Assembly: GCA_003241385.1 (NCBI GenBank)
Contig: QFPO01000001.1
Span: forward strand, 263,548-327,547
From: Rhodanobacter denitrificans
GTDB lineage: Bacteria; Pseudomonadota; Gammaproteobacteria; Xanthomonadales; Rhodanobacteraceae
Direction of reading: 5' to 3'
Length of the DNA: 64,000 bases
The translations under genes were made by a program, and so were the position numbers. Below, one piece after another: positions 1-10,656 of the stretch. The notes below the pieces were generated by a model. That model did not search any database. It had not been told where the DNA came from and saw nothing but the letters and a program-made list of their open reading frames with translations. The first letter of the stretch is position 1, and each line of letters opens with the position of its first letter.

Positions 1-2014
<2,014 letters not shown>

Positions 2015-2063
2015 GTCAGCGACAACCCCGTGCGGCGCGCCGATGGGACATCGTTGTCGCGGC

Positions 2064-2618
2064 TCAGCCCAGCCGCGCGTTCAGGAACGCGCGCGCGAAA
2101 CGCCAGTCGCGGTGCACGGTACGGCGGTCGACCTCGAGCAGCTCGGCCACCTGCTCGACCGGCAGACCGGCGAAGTAGCGCAGCTCGATCACCCGCGCCG
2201 CGCGCGAATGGCGCGCCTCGAGCGCCTGCAGCGACTCCTCCAGTGCCAGCGCCTCGTTTGCGTTCTCGACGGCGAGCTGCTCGTCGTGCGCGTCGAGGGT
2301 CACCCGCGCCCAGGCGCCGGCGGCGCGCAGGCGCAGGCGGTCGCGCGCACGGTTGGCGAGCAGATGGCGCATCGCGCGCGCGGCATAGCCGAAGAACTGC
2401 GCGGGCGCCTCGAAGCGCAGCGCGTCGCCGCGCTGCATGCGCAGGTACAGCTCGTGCACGAGGGCGGTCGTATCGAGCGTGGCGCCGCCTGCGGCGGCCT
2501 TGCGACTGGCCATCGCCTTGAGCCGTGCGTAGACCTCGCTGAACAGCTCGTCGACGCCGCGCGCGCCGGCGTCCGCCTGCGGTTCACCGGCACCGGCCTC
2601 GTCGTCGGTTTTGCCCAT
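2064..2618 (-). CDS. ECF RNA polymerase sigma factor, kinase-linked type
   Basis: Protein of 184 residues with sigma-2 (LVHELYLRMQ and FGYAARAMRHLLANRAR) and sigma-4 (RVIELRYFAGLPVEQVAELL, then VDRRTVHRDWRFARAFL) segments. It matches the ECF group annotated as TIGR02999, which lies next to serine/threonine kinases in Xanthomonadales. No anti-sigma factor is encoded beside it; the downstream gene is a TPR kinase, which supports control by phosphorylation rather than by a membrane anti-sigma. The ATG at 2618 was chosen because the longer open frame runs back through the divergent gene on the other strand and looks non-coding there. Function is assigned by family; target promoters are not known. 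Confidence 0.88.
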   Translation of the reverse strand: MGKTDDEAGAGEPQADAGARGVDELFSEVYARLKAMASRKAAAGGATLDTTALVHELYLRMQRGDALRFEAPAQFFGYAARAMRHLLANRARDRLRLRAAGAWARVTLDAHDEQLAVENANEALALEESLQALEARHSRAARVIELRYFAGLPVEQVAELLEVDRRTVHRDWRFARAFLNARLG

Positions 2619-2718
2619 GGCCGTGATCCTACTCCCTCGCCCTGGTGCCGGCACGCCGATGTCCCGGATCGCCGCAGCAGGGTGTTCTCCGCATCGACCC
2701 ATCGACGGAGATGATCCC

Positions 2719-5040
2719 ATGCGATTCCGTACCACCGCGTTCCAGCTTGCGCTCGCACTGGTCCTGCCGTCCTTCGCGCCGATCGCCGCCGCGGCGACGT
2801 TCTCGGTCGGGCCGGGCGGCACTTGCACGCACAACACCCTGCAGGCGGCGCTCGACTCGGCCGCCGGCAACACCGGTGCCGACGTCGTGCGCATCGTGCG
2901 CACGGTGAACTGGACCGGCATCCAGGTCAGCACGAACACCGACCAGAACGTCGAGATCGTCGGCGGCTGGGAAGCCTGTACGAGCGCCGCACCGAGCGGA
3001 AGGACTACGCTCAGCGGCGCCGGCGGCCAGTCGCGCTCGGTGCTGGCGCTGCGCGGCAACGGCAACTTCACCCTGCGCAACCTCGAGATCACCGGCGGTG
3101 ACCAGGCCGGCGACGACGATGGCGGCGGCATTCATTTCCAGGGCGGCGGCATCCTGCACGTGATCGATTCGTCGATCACCGAGAACAGCGCCGACGAAGG
3201 CGGCGGCGTGTACGCGCACGGCACGACGATCACGGCCGAAGTGATCCTCGAGGACACCACGGTCTCGTACAACACCGCGCGCAGCCATGGCGGCGGCGCG
3301 GTCGCGCAGGAGCTGGAGATGACGATACGCGGTGCCGGGAGCGCGCTGCTGTTCAACAGCGCCGGCGGCAGCGGCGGCGGCTTGCTGGTACGCAGCGGCG
3401 CCCGCGAATCCCATGCCTACGTGAGCGGCGGGCTGTTCGGCGTGCAAGGCAACAGCGCGGCGCGGGGCGGCGGCATCGCCGTGGTCGCCGCCGTCGAATC
3501 CGCCCACGATGCCACGGTACAGGTGTTCAGCGCCGACTCGGCGGTGCCGCTTCGGCTGTTCGGCAACACGGCCGGTGAGCGCGGCGGTGCGATCGACCTG
3601 CAGCCGGATGGCGAAGGATTCTCCGGCGAGGAGAATGCTCGCGCCGTTGCGCGCCTGCAGAACGTCGTGATCGAGGACAACACCGCACCGGTCGGCGCGG
3701 CGGTCAATCTCGCATCGGACAACTGGAGTTTCGGCGAGCTGGCGATCGGCGGCGAGCTCTATTTCAACCTCGGGATTGCGCATCCCGCCGCCGCCCCGTG
3801 TCCGTTCGGCGCGCCTTGCGGCTACATCCGCAACAACACCACGGGCAACACCACCGGCGAGGTCATCCATCTTTCCGAGAATGCCGATTTCATCGGCTCG
3901 CGCATCGTGATCGAAGGCAACGAGGGCGGCTGGCTGTTCTATCTGTCCGGCGAGGAGGCGACCTCCCTGCGGCTCGACAACAGCCTGATCGCCGGCAATG
4001 CCGTACAGCACGCATTGATCCGCGACGATCAGAACGAGGACGGCACCGGTCAGCTGGTCCAGCTCCATTATCTGACGATCGCCGGCAACGACATCGGCGC
4101 CAACGGCGTGCTGTCGATCAACGAGGACATGGCGTTCACGCGCAGCCTCGTCGACCAGCCCGGCAAGGCGATGATCGCGACCGATGCCGGCGCGATCGGC
4201 GGCACGCACGCGATCGAACACGTGATCGCCACCACCGGCACCACACCCGGCGGCACGACGCTGGCGCCGCCGCGCTTCGTCGATCCGGCGGGCGGCGACT
4301 ACAGGCCGCGCGCCGGATCGCGCGCGGTCGATTTCGCGCCGCCGCTGGCCTCGTTCACGCAGGATCTGCATTCGCATACGCGCAGCCTCGACCTGCCGGT
4401 CAACCCGAACGAGTCCGGCGCGTCCGACGCCGGCGCGCTCGAACGCGAATACCTGCAACCGCTGGTGCTGAACGCCGCCTTCGATACCGATCTGACCCAC
4501 TGGGAGATGCTGGCGACCTCGGCATGGGACGGTACGCAGAACGCCGACGGCCCGTCCGGTTCGGGTTCGGTGCGCGGTACGGCCGCCGCCGACGAGGCAC
4601 GCGTGGCGGTGCGCCGGCAGTGCATCCACCTGCCCGGCCCGGCCCGCTATGCGCTCAACGGCTGGGGCCGCGCGACCGGTGTGGGGCCGTCCGCGCCGCC
4701 GCACCGCGTCCGGCTCGACTGGGAGCTGCGCTACAGCACCGGCACCGCCGACGGCTGCACGAACGCGCCGCCCGGAGCGACCGGCTCGCTGCTGCTCGCC
4801 AGCGGCAGTACCTGGTCGCGGCCGACGGTACCCGCCGTCATCGACGTCACGCCTGCGGTCTGGGGACAGACCACCTCGCTGACCGTCTACCTGGTCGTGG
4901 AGAACGGCAGCCCGATCGCGCCGGGCGCGAGCGGTGCAGCCGGTCCGGACGCCGTGCTCGGCGGTCCCGACGGCTGGTTCGACGGCATCACGCTGGAGAC
5001 CGACTACGACGACACGATCTTTCGCGACGGTTTCGAGTGA
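2719..5040 (+). CDS. Secreted right-handed beta-helix protein (choice-of-anchor Q type) ending in IFRDGFE
   Basis: Protein of 773 residues. A signal peptide (MRFRTTAFQLALALVLPSF, cleavage near AAAATF) is followed by a parallel beta-helix with many GGG and N-S/T-A rungs such as ITENSADEGGGVYAHG, resembling pectin-lyase and Pmp-like folds. RFVDPAGGDYRPRAGSRAVD near 535-555 matches the choice-of-anchor Q signature. A C-terminal beta-sandwich-like region ends at the exact C-terminus with DDTIFRDGFE. The ATG at 2719 was chosen for a GGAG about 8 bases upstream and the clean signal peptide; the open frame extends further upstream without support. It is divergent from the sigma factor. Probably exported and surface-associated; no enzymatic residues are obvious. 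The tail recurs in other secreted proteins of this window. Confidence 0.82.
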   Translation: MRFRTTAFQLALALVLPSFAPIAAAATFSVGPGGTCTHNTLQAALDSAAGNTGADVVRIVRTVNWTGIQVSTNTDQNVEIVGGWEACTSAAPSGRTTLSGAGGQSRSVLALRGNGNFTLRNLEITGGDQAGDDDGGGIHFQGGGILHVIDSSITENSADEGGGVYAHGTTITAEVILEDTTVSYNTARSHGGGAVAQELEMTIRGAGSALLFNSAGGSGGGLLVRSGARESHAYVSGGLFGVQGNSAARGGGIAVVAAVESAHDATVQVFSADSAVPLRLFGNTAGERGGAIDLQPDGEGFSGEENARAVARLQNVVIEDNTAPVGAAVNLASDNWSFGELAIGGELYFNLGIAHPAAAPCPFGAPCGYIRNNTTGNTTGEVIHLSENADFIGSRIVIEGNEGGWLFYLSGEEATSLRLDNSLIAGNAVQHALIRDDQNEDGTGQLVQLHYLTIAGNDIGANGVLSINEDMAFTRSLVDQPGKAMIATDAGAIGGTHAIEHVIATTGTTPGGTTLAPPRFVDPAGGDYRPRAGSRAVDFAPPLASFTQDLHSHTRSLDLPVNPNESGASDAGALEREYLQPLVLNAAFDTDLTHWEMLATSAWDGTQNADGPSGSGSVRGTAAADEARVAVRRQCIHLPGPARYALNGWGRATGVGPSAPPHRVRLDWELRYSTGTADGCTNAPPGATGSLLLASGSTWSRPTVPAVIDVTPAVWGQTTSLTVYLVVENGSPIAPGASGAAGPDAVLGGPDGWFDGITLETDYDDTIFRDGFE

Positions 5041-5071
5041 CCGCAGCGTCGCGCCCCGGGGGCCCAAAACG

Positions 5072-5104
5072 AAAAGGCCGGCGAGCATGGCTCGTCGGCC
5101 TTTT
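5072..5104. terminator. Bidirectional terminator hairpin
   Basis: Arms of about 15 bases (AAAAGGCCGGCGAGC and GCTCGTCGGCCTTTT) flank a 3-base loop with one G-T pair, with A and T tracts at the two ends. It sits 31 bases after the beta-helix stop and 7 bases beyond the 3' end of tRNA-Arg, so it can serve both transcripts. Confidence 0.8.
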
Positions 5105-5111
5105 CGTGGAT

Positions 5112-5188
5112 TGGCGCGCCCGGAGAGATTCGAACTCCCGACCACCAAGTTCGTAGCCTGGTACTCTATCCAACTGAGCTACGGGCGC
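5112..5188 (-). tRNA. tRNA-Arg (anticodon ACG)
   Basis: A 77-nt cloverleaf on the minus strand. Acceptor arms GCGCCCG and CGGGCGC pair, the D arm reads AGCTCAGTTGGATAGAGTA, the anticodon stem CCAGG/CTTGG closes loop CTACGAA (anticodon ACG), and the T arm contains GTTCGAATC. The CCA end is encoded (5112-5114). The A at position 34 is normally deaminated to inosine in bacterial tRNA-Arg(ACG). Confidence 0.96.
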
Positions 5189-5416
5189 AGATGACGCTGC
5201 CGGCGAGGGATCGGAGGAGCCGCTTGCGCGACCCGCCGCTCGACGGGGCGCGAATTATTCGCTGCGCGCGCCGATTCGTCAACACCTTTGCGGATCGGCC
5301 GTGGTCCGTGCCGCAACGGCATGCCGGCCTTGCGCGCGCCGCGCCGGTCGCGCGCATGGATCGAAGACGGCCGATCGCGCACAATCGCGCGTCCTTTTTT
5401 CGGTACGCCCATCGCC

Positions 5417-6607
<1,191 letters not shown>

Positions 6608-6688
6608 GCCTCGATCCGGCAGCGCCGCGCGCAGCACGCGGGCGGCGCGCGGAGGGAATCTGATTCGACCCGCAGCGTCGCGCGGCGC

Positions 6689-8329
6689 TCAGGCCGGCTC
6701 GCGCCAGCCGGACGTGATCGGATAGCGGCGTTCGCGGCCGAACGCGCGCCGCGAGATCTTCGGGCCCGGCGCGGCCTGGTGGCGCTTCCATTCGTTGACG
6801 CGGACCAGCCGCAGCACGTGGTCGACCGTCGCCGGATCGAAGCCGGCCGCGACGATCTCGGCGCGCGACTGCTCCTGGTCGACGTAGCGGAACAGGATCG
6901 CGTCGAGGATGTCGTACGGCGGCAGCGAGTCCTGGTCGGTCTGGTTGTCGCGCAGCTCGGCCGACGGCGGCCGGTCGATCACCGCCTGCGGGATCACCGG
7001 CGCGGCGCCGGCGGCATTGCGCCAGCGCGCCAGCGCGAACACCTCGGTCTTGTACAGGTCCTTGATCGGCGCGTAGCCGCCGCACATGTCGCCGTAGATC
7101 GTCGCGTAGCCGACCGCGTACTCGCTCTTGTTGCCGGTCGTCAGCAGCAGGCCGCCGAACTTGTTCGAGAGCGCCATCAGCAGCGCGCCGCGGCAGCGCG
7201 ACTGCAGGTTCTCCTCGGTCAGGTCGGCCTCGCGACCCTCGAACAGCGGACCGAGCGCCTGCAGGAAGCCCTCGAACGGCGCGGCGATCGGCACGGTCTC
7301 CAGCCGCACGCCCTGGGCGCGCGCCTGCTGCTCGGCCAGATCGTTGCTCTGGCCCGAGGTGTAGCGCGACGGCAGCCGCACCGCGGTGACGTTCCCGGCG
7401 CCGAGCGCGTCGACCGCGACCGCGAGCACCAGGGCCGAATCGATGCCGCCGGACAGGCCGACCCAGACGCTGCCGAATCCGTTCTTGACGCAGTAGTCGC
7501 GCGTGCCGCGCACGATCGCGCGCCAGGCCAGCGCGTCGCGGCTCTCGTCGCCGTCGGCCGGCCACAGCACCGGCGCGAAGCGGCGCGCGGCGGCGTCGTA
7601 GTCGGCGACCAGCCACAGCGACTCGAATGCCGGCGCGGCCGGATGGATGCGGCCGTCGCCGTCGGCGAGCACCGAGGCGCCGTCGAAGACGACCGCGTCC
7701 TGGCCGCCGACGACGTTCAGATAGGCCAGCGCGACGCCGGTCTCGGCGACGCGCGTGGCCAGCAGCGCGTCGCGCTGGGCATGCTTGTCGCGCTCGAACG
7801 GCGAGGCGTTCGGCACGACGACCAGCTCCGCGCCGGCCTGCGCGGTCGAGGCCAGCGGCTCGGCGAACCACAGGTCCTCGCAGATCACGACACCGACGGG
7901 AACGCCGCCGATCTCGACGACGCAGGCCCCGCCGTCGGGATCGACGTCGAAGTAGCGGCGCTCGTCGAACACCGCGTAGTTGGGCAGCTCGCGCTTGCGG
8001 TAGGTCGCCTCGATGCGGCCGTCGCGCAGCACGCTGGCGGCGTTGTAGACGACCGATCCGGCCGTCTGCGGCCAGCCGACCACGGCGACGATGCCGCGCG
8101 CGGCGGCCGCGACGGTACCGATCGCGCGCTCGCATTCGGCGAGGAAACCGGGCCGCAGCAGCAGGTCCTCGGGCGGGTAGCCGCTGAGCGCGAGCTCCGG
8201 AAACACGACCAGATCGGCCTGGTGGCGGTCGCGCGCCTCGGCGATCAGGTCGACGATGCGCGCCGCGTTCGCGGCGACTGCGCCGACCGGGAAATCGAAC
8301 TGGGCGAGAGCGATGCGGAGCGAAGCCAT
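6689..8329 (-). CDS. nadE: Glutamine-dependent NAD+ synthetase
   Basis: Two-domain enzyme of 546 residues that amidates nicotinic acid adenine dinucleotide to NAD+. The N-terminal nitrilase-like glutaminase carries the triad Glu in FPELALSGYP, Lys in YRKRELPNY and Cys in VVICEDLWF (about residue 150). The C-terminal ATP-pyrophosphatase domain has the P-loop SGGIDSAL near 291 and the TTGNKSEYAVGY segment. The start MASLRIALAQ at 8329 fits the family; a second ATG ten codons upstream (8359) is possible. It is convergent with kbl. This is the long form, so ammonia comes from glutamine. Confidence 0.95.
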   Translation of the reverse strand: MASLRIALAQFDFPVGAVAANAARIVDLIAEARDRHQADLVVFPELALSGYPPEDLLLRPGFLAECERAIGTVAAAARGIVAVVGWPQTAGSVVYNAASVLRDGRIEATYRKRELPNYAVFDERRYFDVDPDGGACVVEIGGVPVGVVICEDLWFAEPLASTAQAGAELVVVPNASPFERDKHAQRDALLATRVAETGVALAYLNVVGGQDAVVFDGASVLADGDGRIHPAAPAFESLWLVADYDAAARRFAPVLWPADGDESRDALAWRAIVRGTRDYCVKNGFGSVWVGLSGGIDSALVLAVAVDALGAGNVTAVRLPSRYTSGQSNDLAEQQARAQGVRLETVPIAAPFEGFLQALGPLFEGREADLTEENLQSRCRGALLMALSNKFGGLLLTTGNKSEYAVGYATIYGDMCGGYAPIKDLYKTEVFALARWRNAAGAAPVIPQAVIDRPPSAELRDNQTDQDSLPPYDILDAILFRYVDQEQSRAEIVAAGFDPATVDHVLRLVRVNEWKRHQAAPGPKISRRAFGRERRYPITSGWREPA

Positions 8330-8436
8330 GCGGATGCGTTCGAGAGACGGAGTCGCCATGATACCGCCGCGGCGCTTGGGCTTCCGGCCGCCGAACTGCG
8401 TATCGGACTTATGTCCCAGCCAACGCGGAACCTGCC

Positions 8437-10170
8437 ATGACCACGCCCACCGCCCTCCTGAACGGCCCGGCGCGCCTTGCCCTCTCGCTCGCGATTCTCA
8501 GCACGCCGCTGCAGGCCGCCGAGTATTTTCTCGTCGGCGACGTCAACCCGCAGTCGCGTTGCCAGTTCGGCTCGATCCAGGCCGCACTCGCCGCGGCGGC
8601 CGCGAACGGACCGGATCTGGACTACGTGATGGTCGCCAACGATGCGGCCTACACCGGCCAGGCGCTGCTGGTCGGCGCGCAGTCGGTACTGATCGAAGGC
8701 GGCTACCTCAACTGCGAGCTCGACGTCGACGAGACGCAGCCGTTCGCCGACCTGGCCGGCAACGGCAGCGATCCGGTCATCCGCATCGAGCCCGCGTCGC
8801 CCGGCAACTACGACGTACGCCTGAGCAATCTGCGCATCCGCGGCGGCGGCCACGACGGCGCCAACGGCGGCGGCGTGCGCCTGCGGACCTCGACCAATGC
8901 GCACGTCGCGCTGTCGCTGGACCGCACCGAGATCACCGGCAACCGCGCGCAGGCCGGCGGCGGCCTGCATGCCGAGCGGGCCGGCAGCCCGGCCGGCAGC
9001 CTCGGCGTGACGCTCAACCCCGGCACGCGGATCCACGCCAACACCGCAGCGGGCAGCGGCGGCGGCGTCAGCCTGTGGGGCGGCAACCTGTTCATCGCGG
9101 CCGACGAGGTGCGCATCGACGACAACATCGCCGGCGGCGCCGGCGGCGGCATCGCGACCCTGCCGGGCAGCTTCATCGCGGTCGGCAACCCGAACATCGA
9201 CGTGTGGCCGGGACGCAAGGACGTGACCGGTGCGCGGATCGAGAACAACCGTGCCGCCACCACCGGCGGCGGCCTGTACCTGTCCGGCACCGGCACGACG
9301 ATGGAGGCGCGCGAGCTGATCGTCGAGGGCAACCGCGCCGAGTTCAGCGGCGGCGGCATCACGGTCGCCAACGGGGCGGTGCTGACGATGATGCGCGAGT
9401 CGATGAACGCGTTCGGCTGGTACTGCCCGCGCGACCGCGACTGCACGCGCATCGGCGACAACCAGGTCGCCGACGGCATCACGACCGGCGCCAACGGCGG
9501 CGCGGTGGCCGTCTACGGTGATTCGCGCGCGTATCTGATCCAGACCCTGGTGCGCGACAACCGCGCGCAGGACGGCTCGGCGATCCTGGTCGACGGCGCC
9601 GGCCTCGTACACACCGAGGGCACGGTGTTCACCGGCAATCGCTCGTACGACCAGACCGGCCAGACCGGTGCGCTGATCCGCACGCGTTTCACCCAGCCGA
9701 GCGCGGCGCCCAACCTGCGCCTGACGTTCTCCACGTTCGTCGGCAATCAGCGCATGACGACCGACGGCCAGCTGCGTCCGGCGATCGACGTCGTCGGCAC
9801 GCAGGGCACCAGCCTGCAGCTGTTCAGCTCGGCGGTCTTCGACGGCGGCGTGACGATGTACAACGAATGGGGTGCCGACTGCGTGGTCGCCGGCGTGACC
9901 GCCGGCTTCACCGCCAACGGCATCATTGCCCGACCGACCTATACCGACCGCCCCTACGAGCGGATCTTCATCGCACCGGGCCGCCGCGACTGGCAGCCGC
10001 GCTTCGATTCGCCGCTGACCGACGTCTGCGACACGCTCAATGCCGATCCGGAGTATCGGGACCGCGACCTGCGCCCGCGCTGCCGCGACGACGCCAAGCC
10101 CGACCGCTGGGGTACCTGCGACGTCGGCGCCTGGGAGAACGATCAGATCTTCGCGGCCGAGATGGACTAG
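8437..10170 (+). CDS. Secreted beta-helix protein with degenerate IFRDGFE-like tail
   Basis: Protein of 577 residues with a signal peptide (cleavage near LQAAEYF) and a pectin-lyase-like parallel beta-helix made of GGG and N-R-A rungs (EITGNRAQAGGGLHAE, IENNRAATTGGGLYLS). It is a distant paralogue of the protein at 2719-5040, sharing the layout of an N-terminal 'superscript' motif (SRCQFGSIQAALAAAA here; CTHNTLQAALDSAA there), the helix and a short tail. The C-terminus CDVGAWENDQIFAAEMD looks like a choice-of-anchor Q end followed by a weakened form of IFxDGFE. A GGAAC precedes the ATG. Likely exported; its substrate or partner is unknown. Confidence 0.78.
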   Translation: MTTPTALLNGPARLALSLAILSTPLQAAEYFLVGDVNPQSRCQFGSIQAALAAAAANGPDLDYVMVANDAAYTGQALLVGAQSVLIEGGYLNCELDVDETQPFADLAGNGSDPVIRIEPASPGNYDVRLSNLRIRGGGHDGANGGGVRLRTSTNAHVALSLDRTEITGNRAQAGGGLHAERAGSPAGSLGVTLNPGTRIHANTAAGSGGGVSLWGGNLFIAADEVRIDDNIAGGAGGGIATLPGSFIAVGNPNIDVWPGRKDVTGARIENNRAATTGGGLYLSGTGTTMEARELIVEGNRAEFSGGGITVANGAVLTMMRESMNAFGWYCPRDRDCTRIGDNQVADGITTGANGGAVAVYGDSRAYLIQTLVRDNRAQDGSAILVDGAGLVHTEGTVFTGNRSYDQTGQTGALIRTRFTQPSAAPNLRLTFSTFVGNQRMTTDGQLRPAIDVVGTQGTSLQLFSSAVFDGGVTMYNEWGADCVVAGVTAGFTANGIIARPTYTDRPYERIFIAPGRRDWQPRFDSPLTDVCDTLNADPEYRDRDLRPRCRDDAKPDRWGTCDVGAWENDQIFAAEMD

Positions 10171-10656
10171 CAAAATTCCGGAATAACTCAGGGAATTACT
10201 CTGGATCAGGTATAGCGCATGCTATCGTGTTCCTAACCCGGAGACCCTAAAGAGATTCTCAGCATGGCTGCCATAACGAAGCAATGGCTGACGGACCCCT
10301 CCTTATTCTCAAAAAGAAATCATAAAAAAACAGTAGCAAAGGTGTCGTTCTCAGATAATAAATATTCTTATTTAAAAGAGCCAAACTTAATAGGCGGAAT
10401 AATATTGAATATTGACTCAGAATACGGACATCAGGAACTGATCCTTGATCAGATAGAGATAAAATAATTTTTATCTCATACATTACTGAGGGGAAAGCCT
10501 GAGGGAGATTGGCGGGAGCCTCGCGTACAACTAACTCGCCAAGATAAATATGATATTGCGCTTGCGGCGACATCCGATCTCGATGAAAAGTCGATCTTAA
10601 TGCTTATATCTTCACTGACCAATCAGTTGTTAACCAAAAAAAGTTAAAAACTGCAG
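10171..10656. other. AT-rich islet between convergent genes
   Basis: This 486-bp stretch is visibly AT-rich, with runs such as seven A at 10322-10328 and words like AATAATATTGAATATT, while both flanking genes are about 70% GC. The shift occurs almost exactly at the stop codons of the beta-helix gene and the minus-strand kinase. No transposase, tRNA or direct repeats are visible at the edges. It is best explained as acquired DNA that settled in a convergent intergenic gap; its content is described in the ORF entry. Confidence 0.7.
10264..10647 (+). pseudogene. Orphan ORF with one internal stop in the AT-rich islet
   Basis: From the ATG at 10264 one reading frame runs 127 codons to TAA at 10645, interrupted once, by TAA at 10465-10467 (codon 68). 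The part before the stop (MAAITKQWLTDPSLF...) and the part after it (...GDWREPRVQLTRQDKYDIAL...) both look like soluble protein rather than random AT-rich translation. A neighbouring frame also reads plausibly across the break (IFISYITEGK), so paired indels are possible instead of a point nonsense. An AAAGAG about 8 bases before the ATG could be a ribosome site. A 104-codon open frame on the opposite strand (10259-10573) is the rival reading. I do not recognise the family. Confidence 0.35.

Noticed and set aside
2629..5148. An 839-codon open frame antisense to the first beta-helix gene
   Set aside because: No recognisable domain or start signal, and it would run over tRNA-proximal terminator sequence. 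The sense frame has a signal peptide and repeats.
5112..5188. tRNA-Arg as an integration site for a mobile element
   Set aside because: No integrase gene or repeated tRNA 3' end is found on either side; neighbouring genes are ordinary chromosomal ones.
10259..10573. A 104-codon uninterrupted frame antisense in the AT-rich islet
   Set aside because: Possible, but its translation is unusually hydrophobic and low in charge, while the plus frame looks more like soluble protein on both sides of its single stop. Kept as the rival reading, not annotated.
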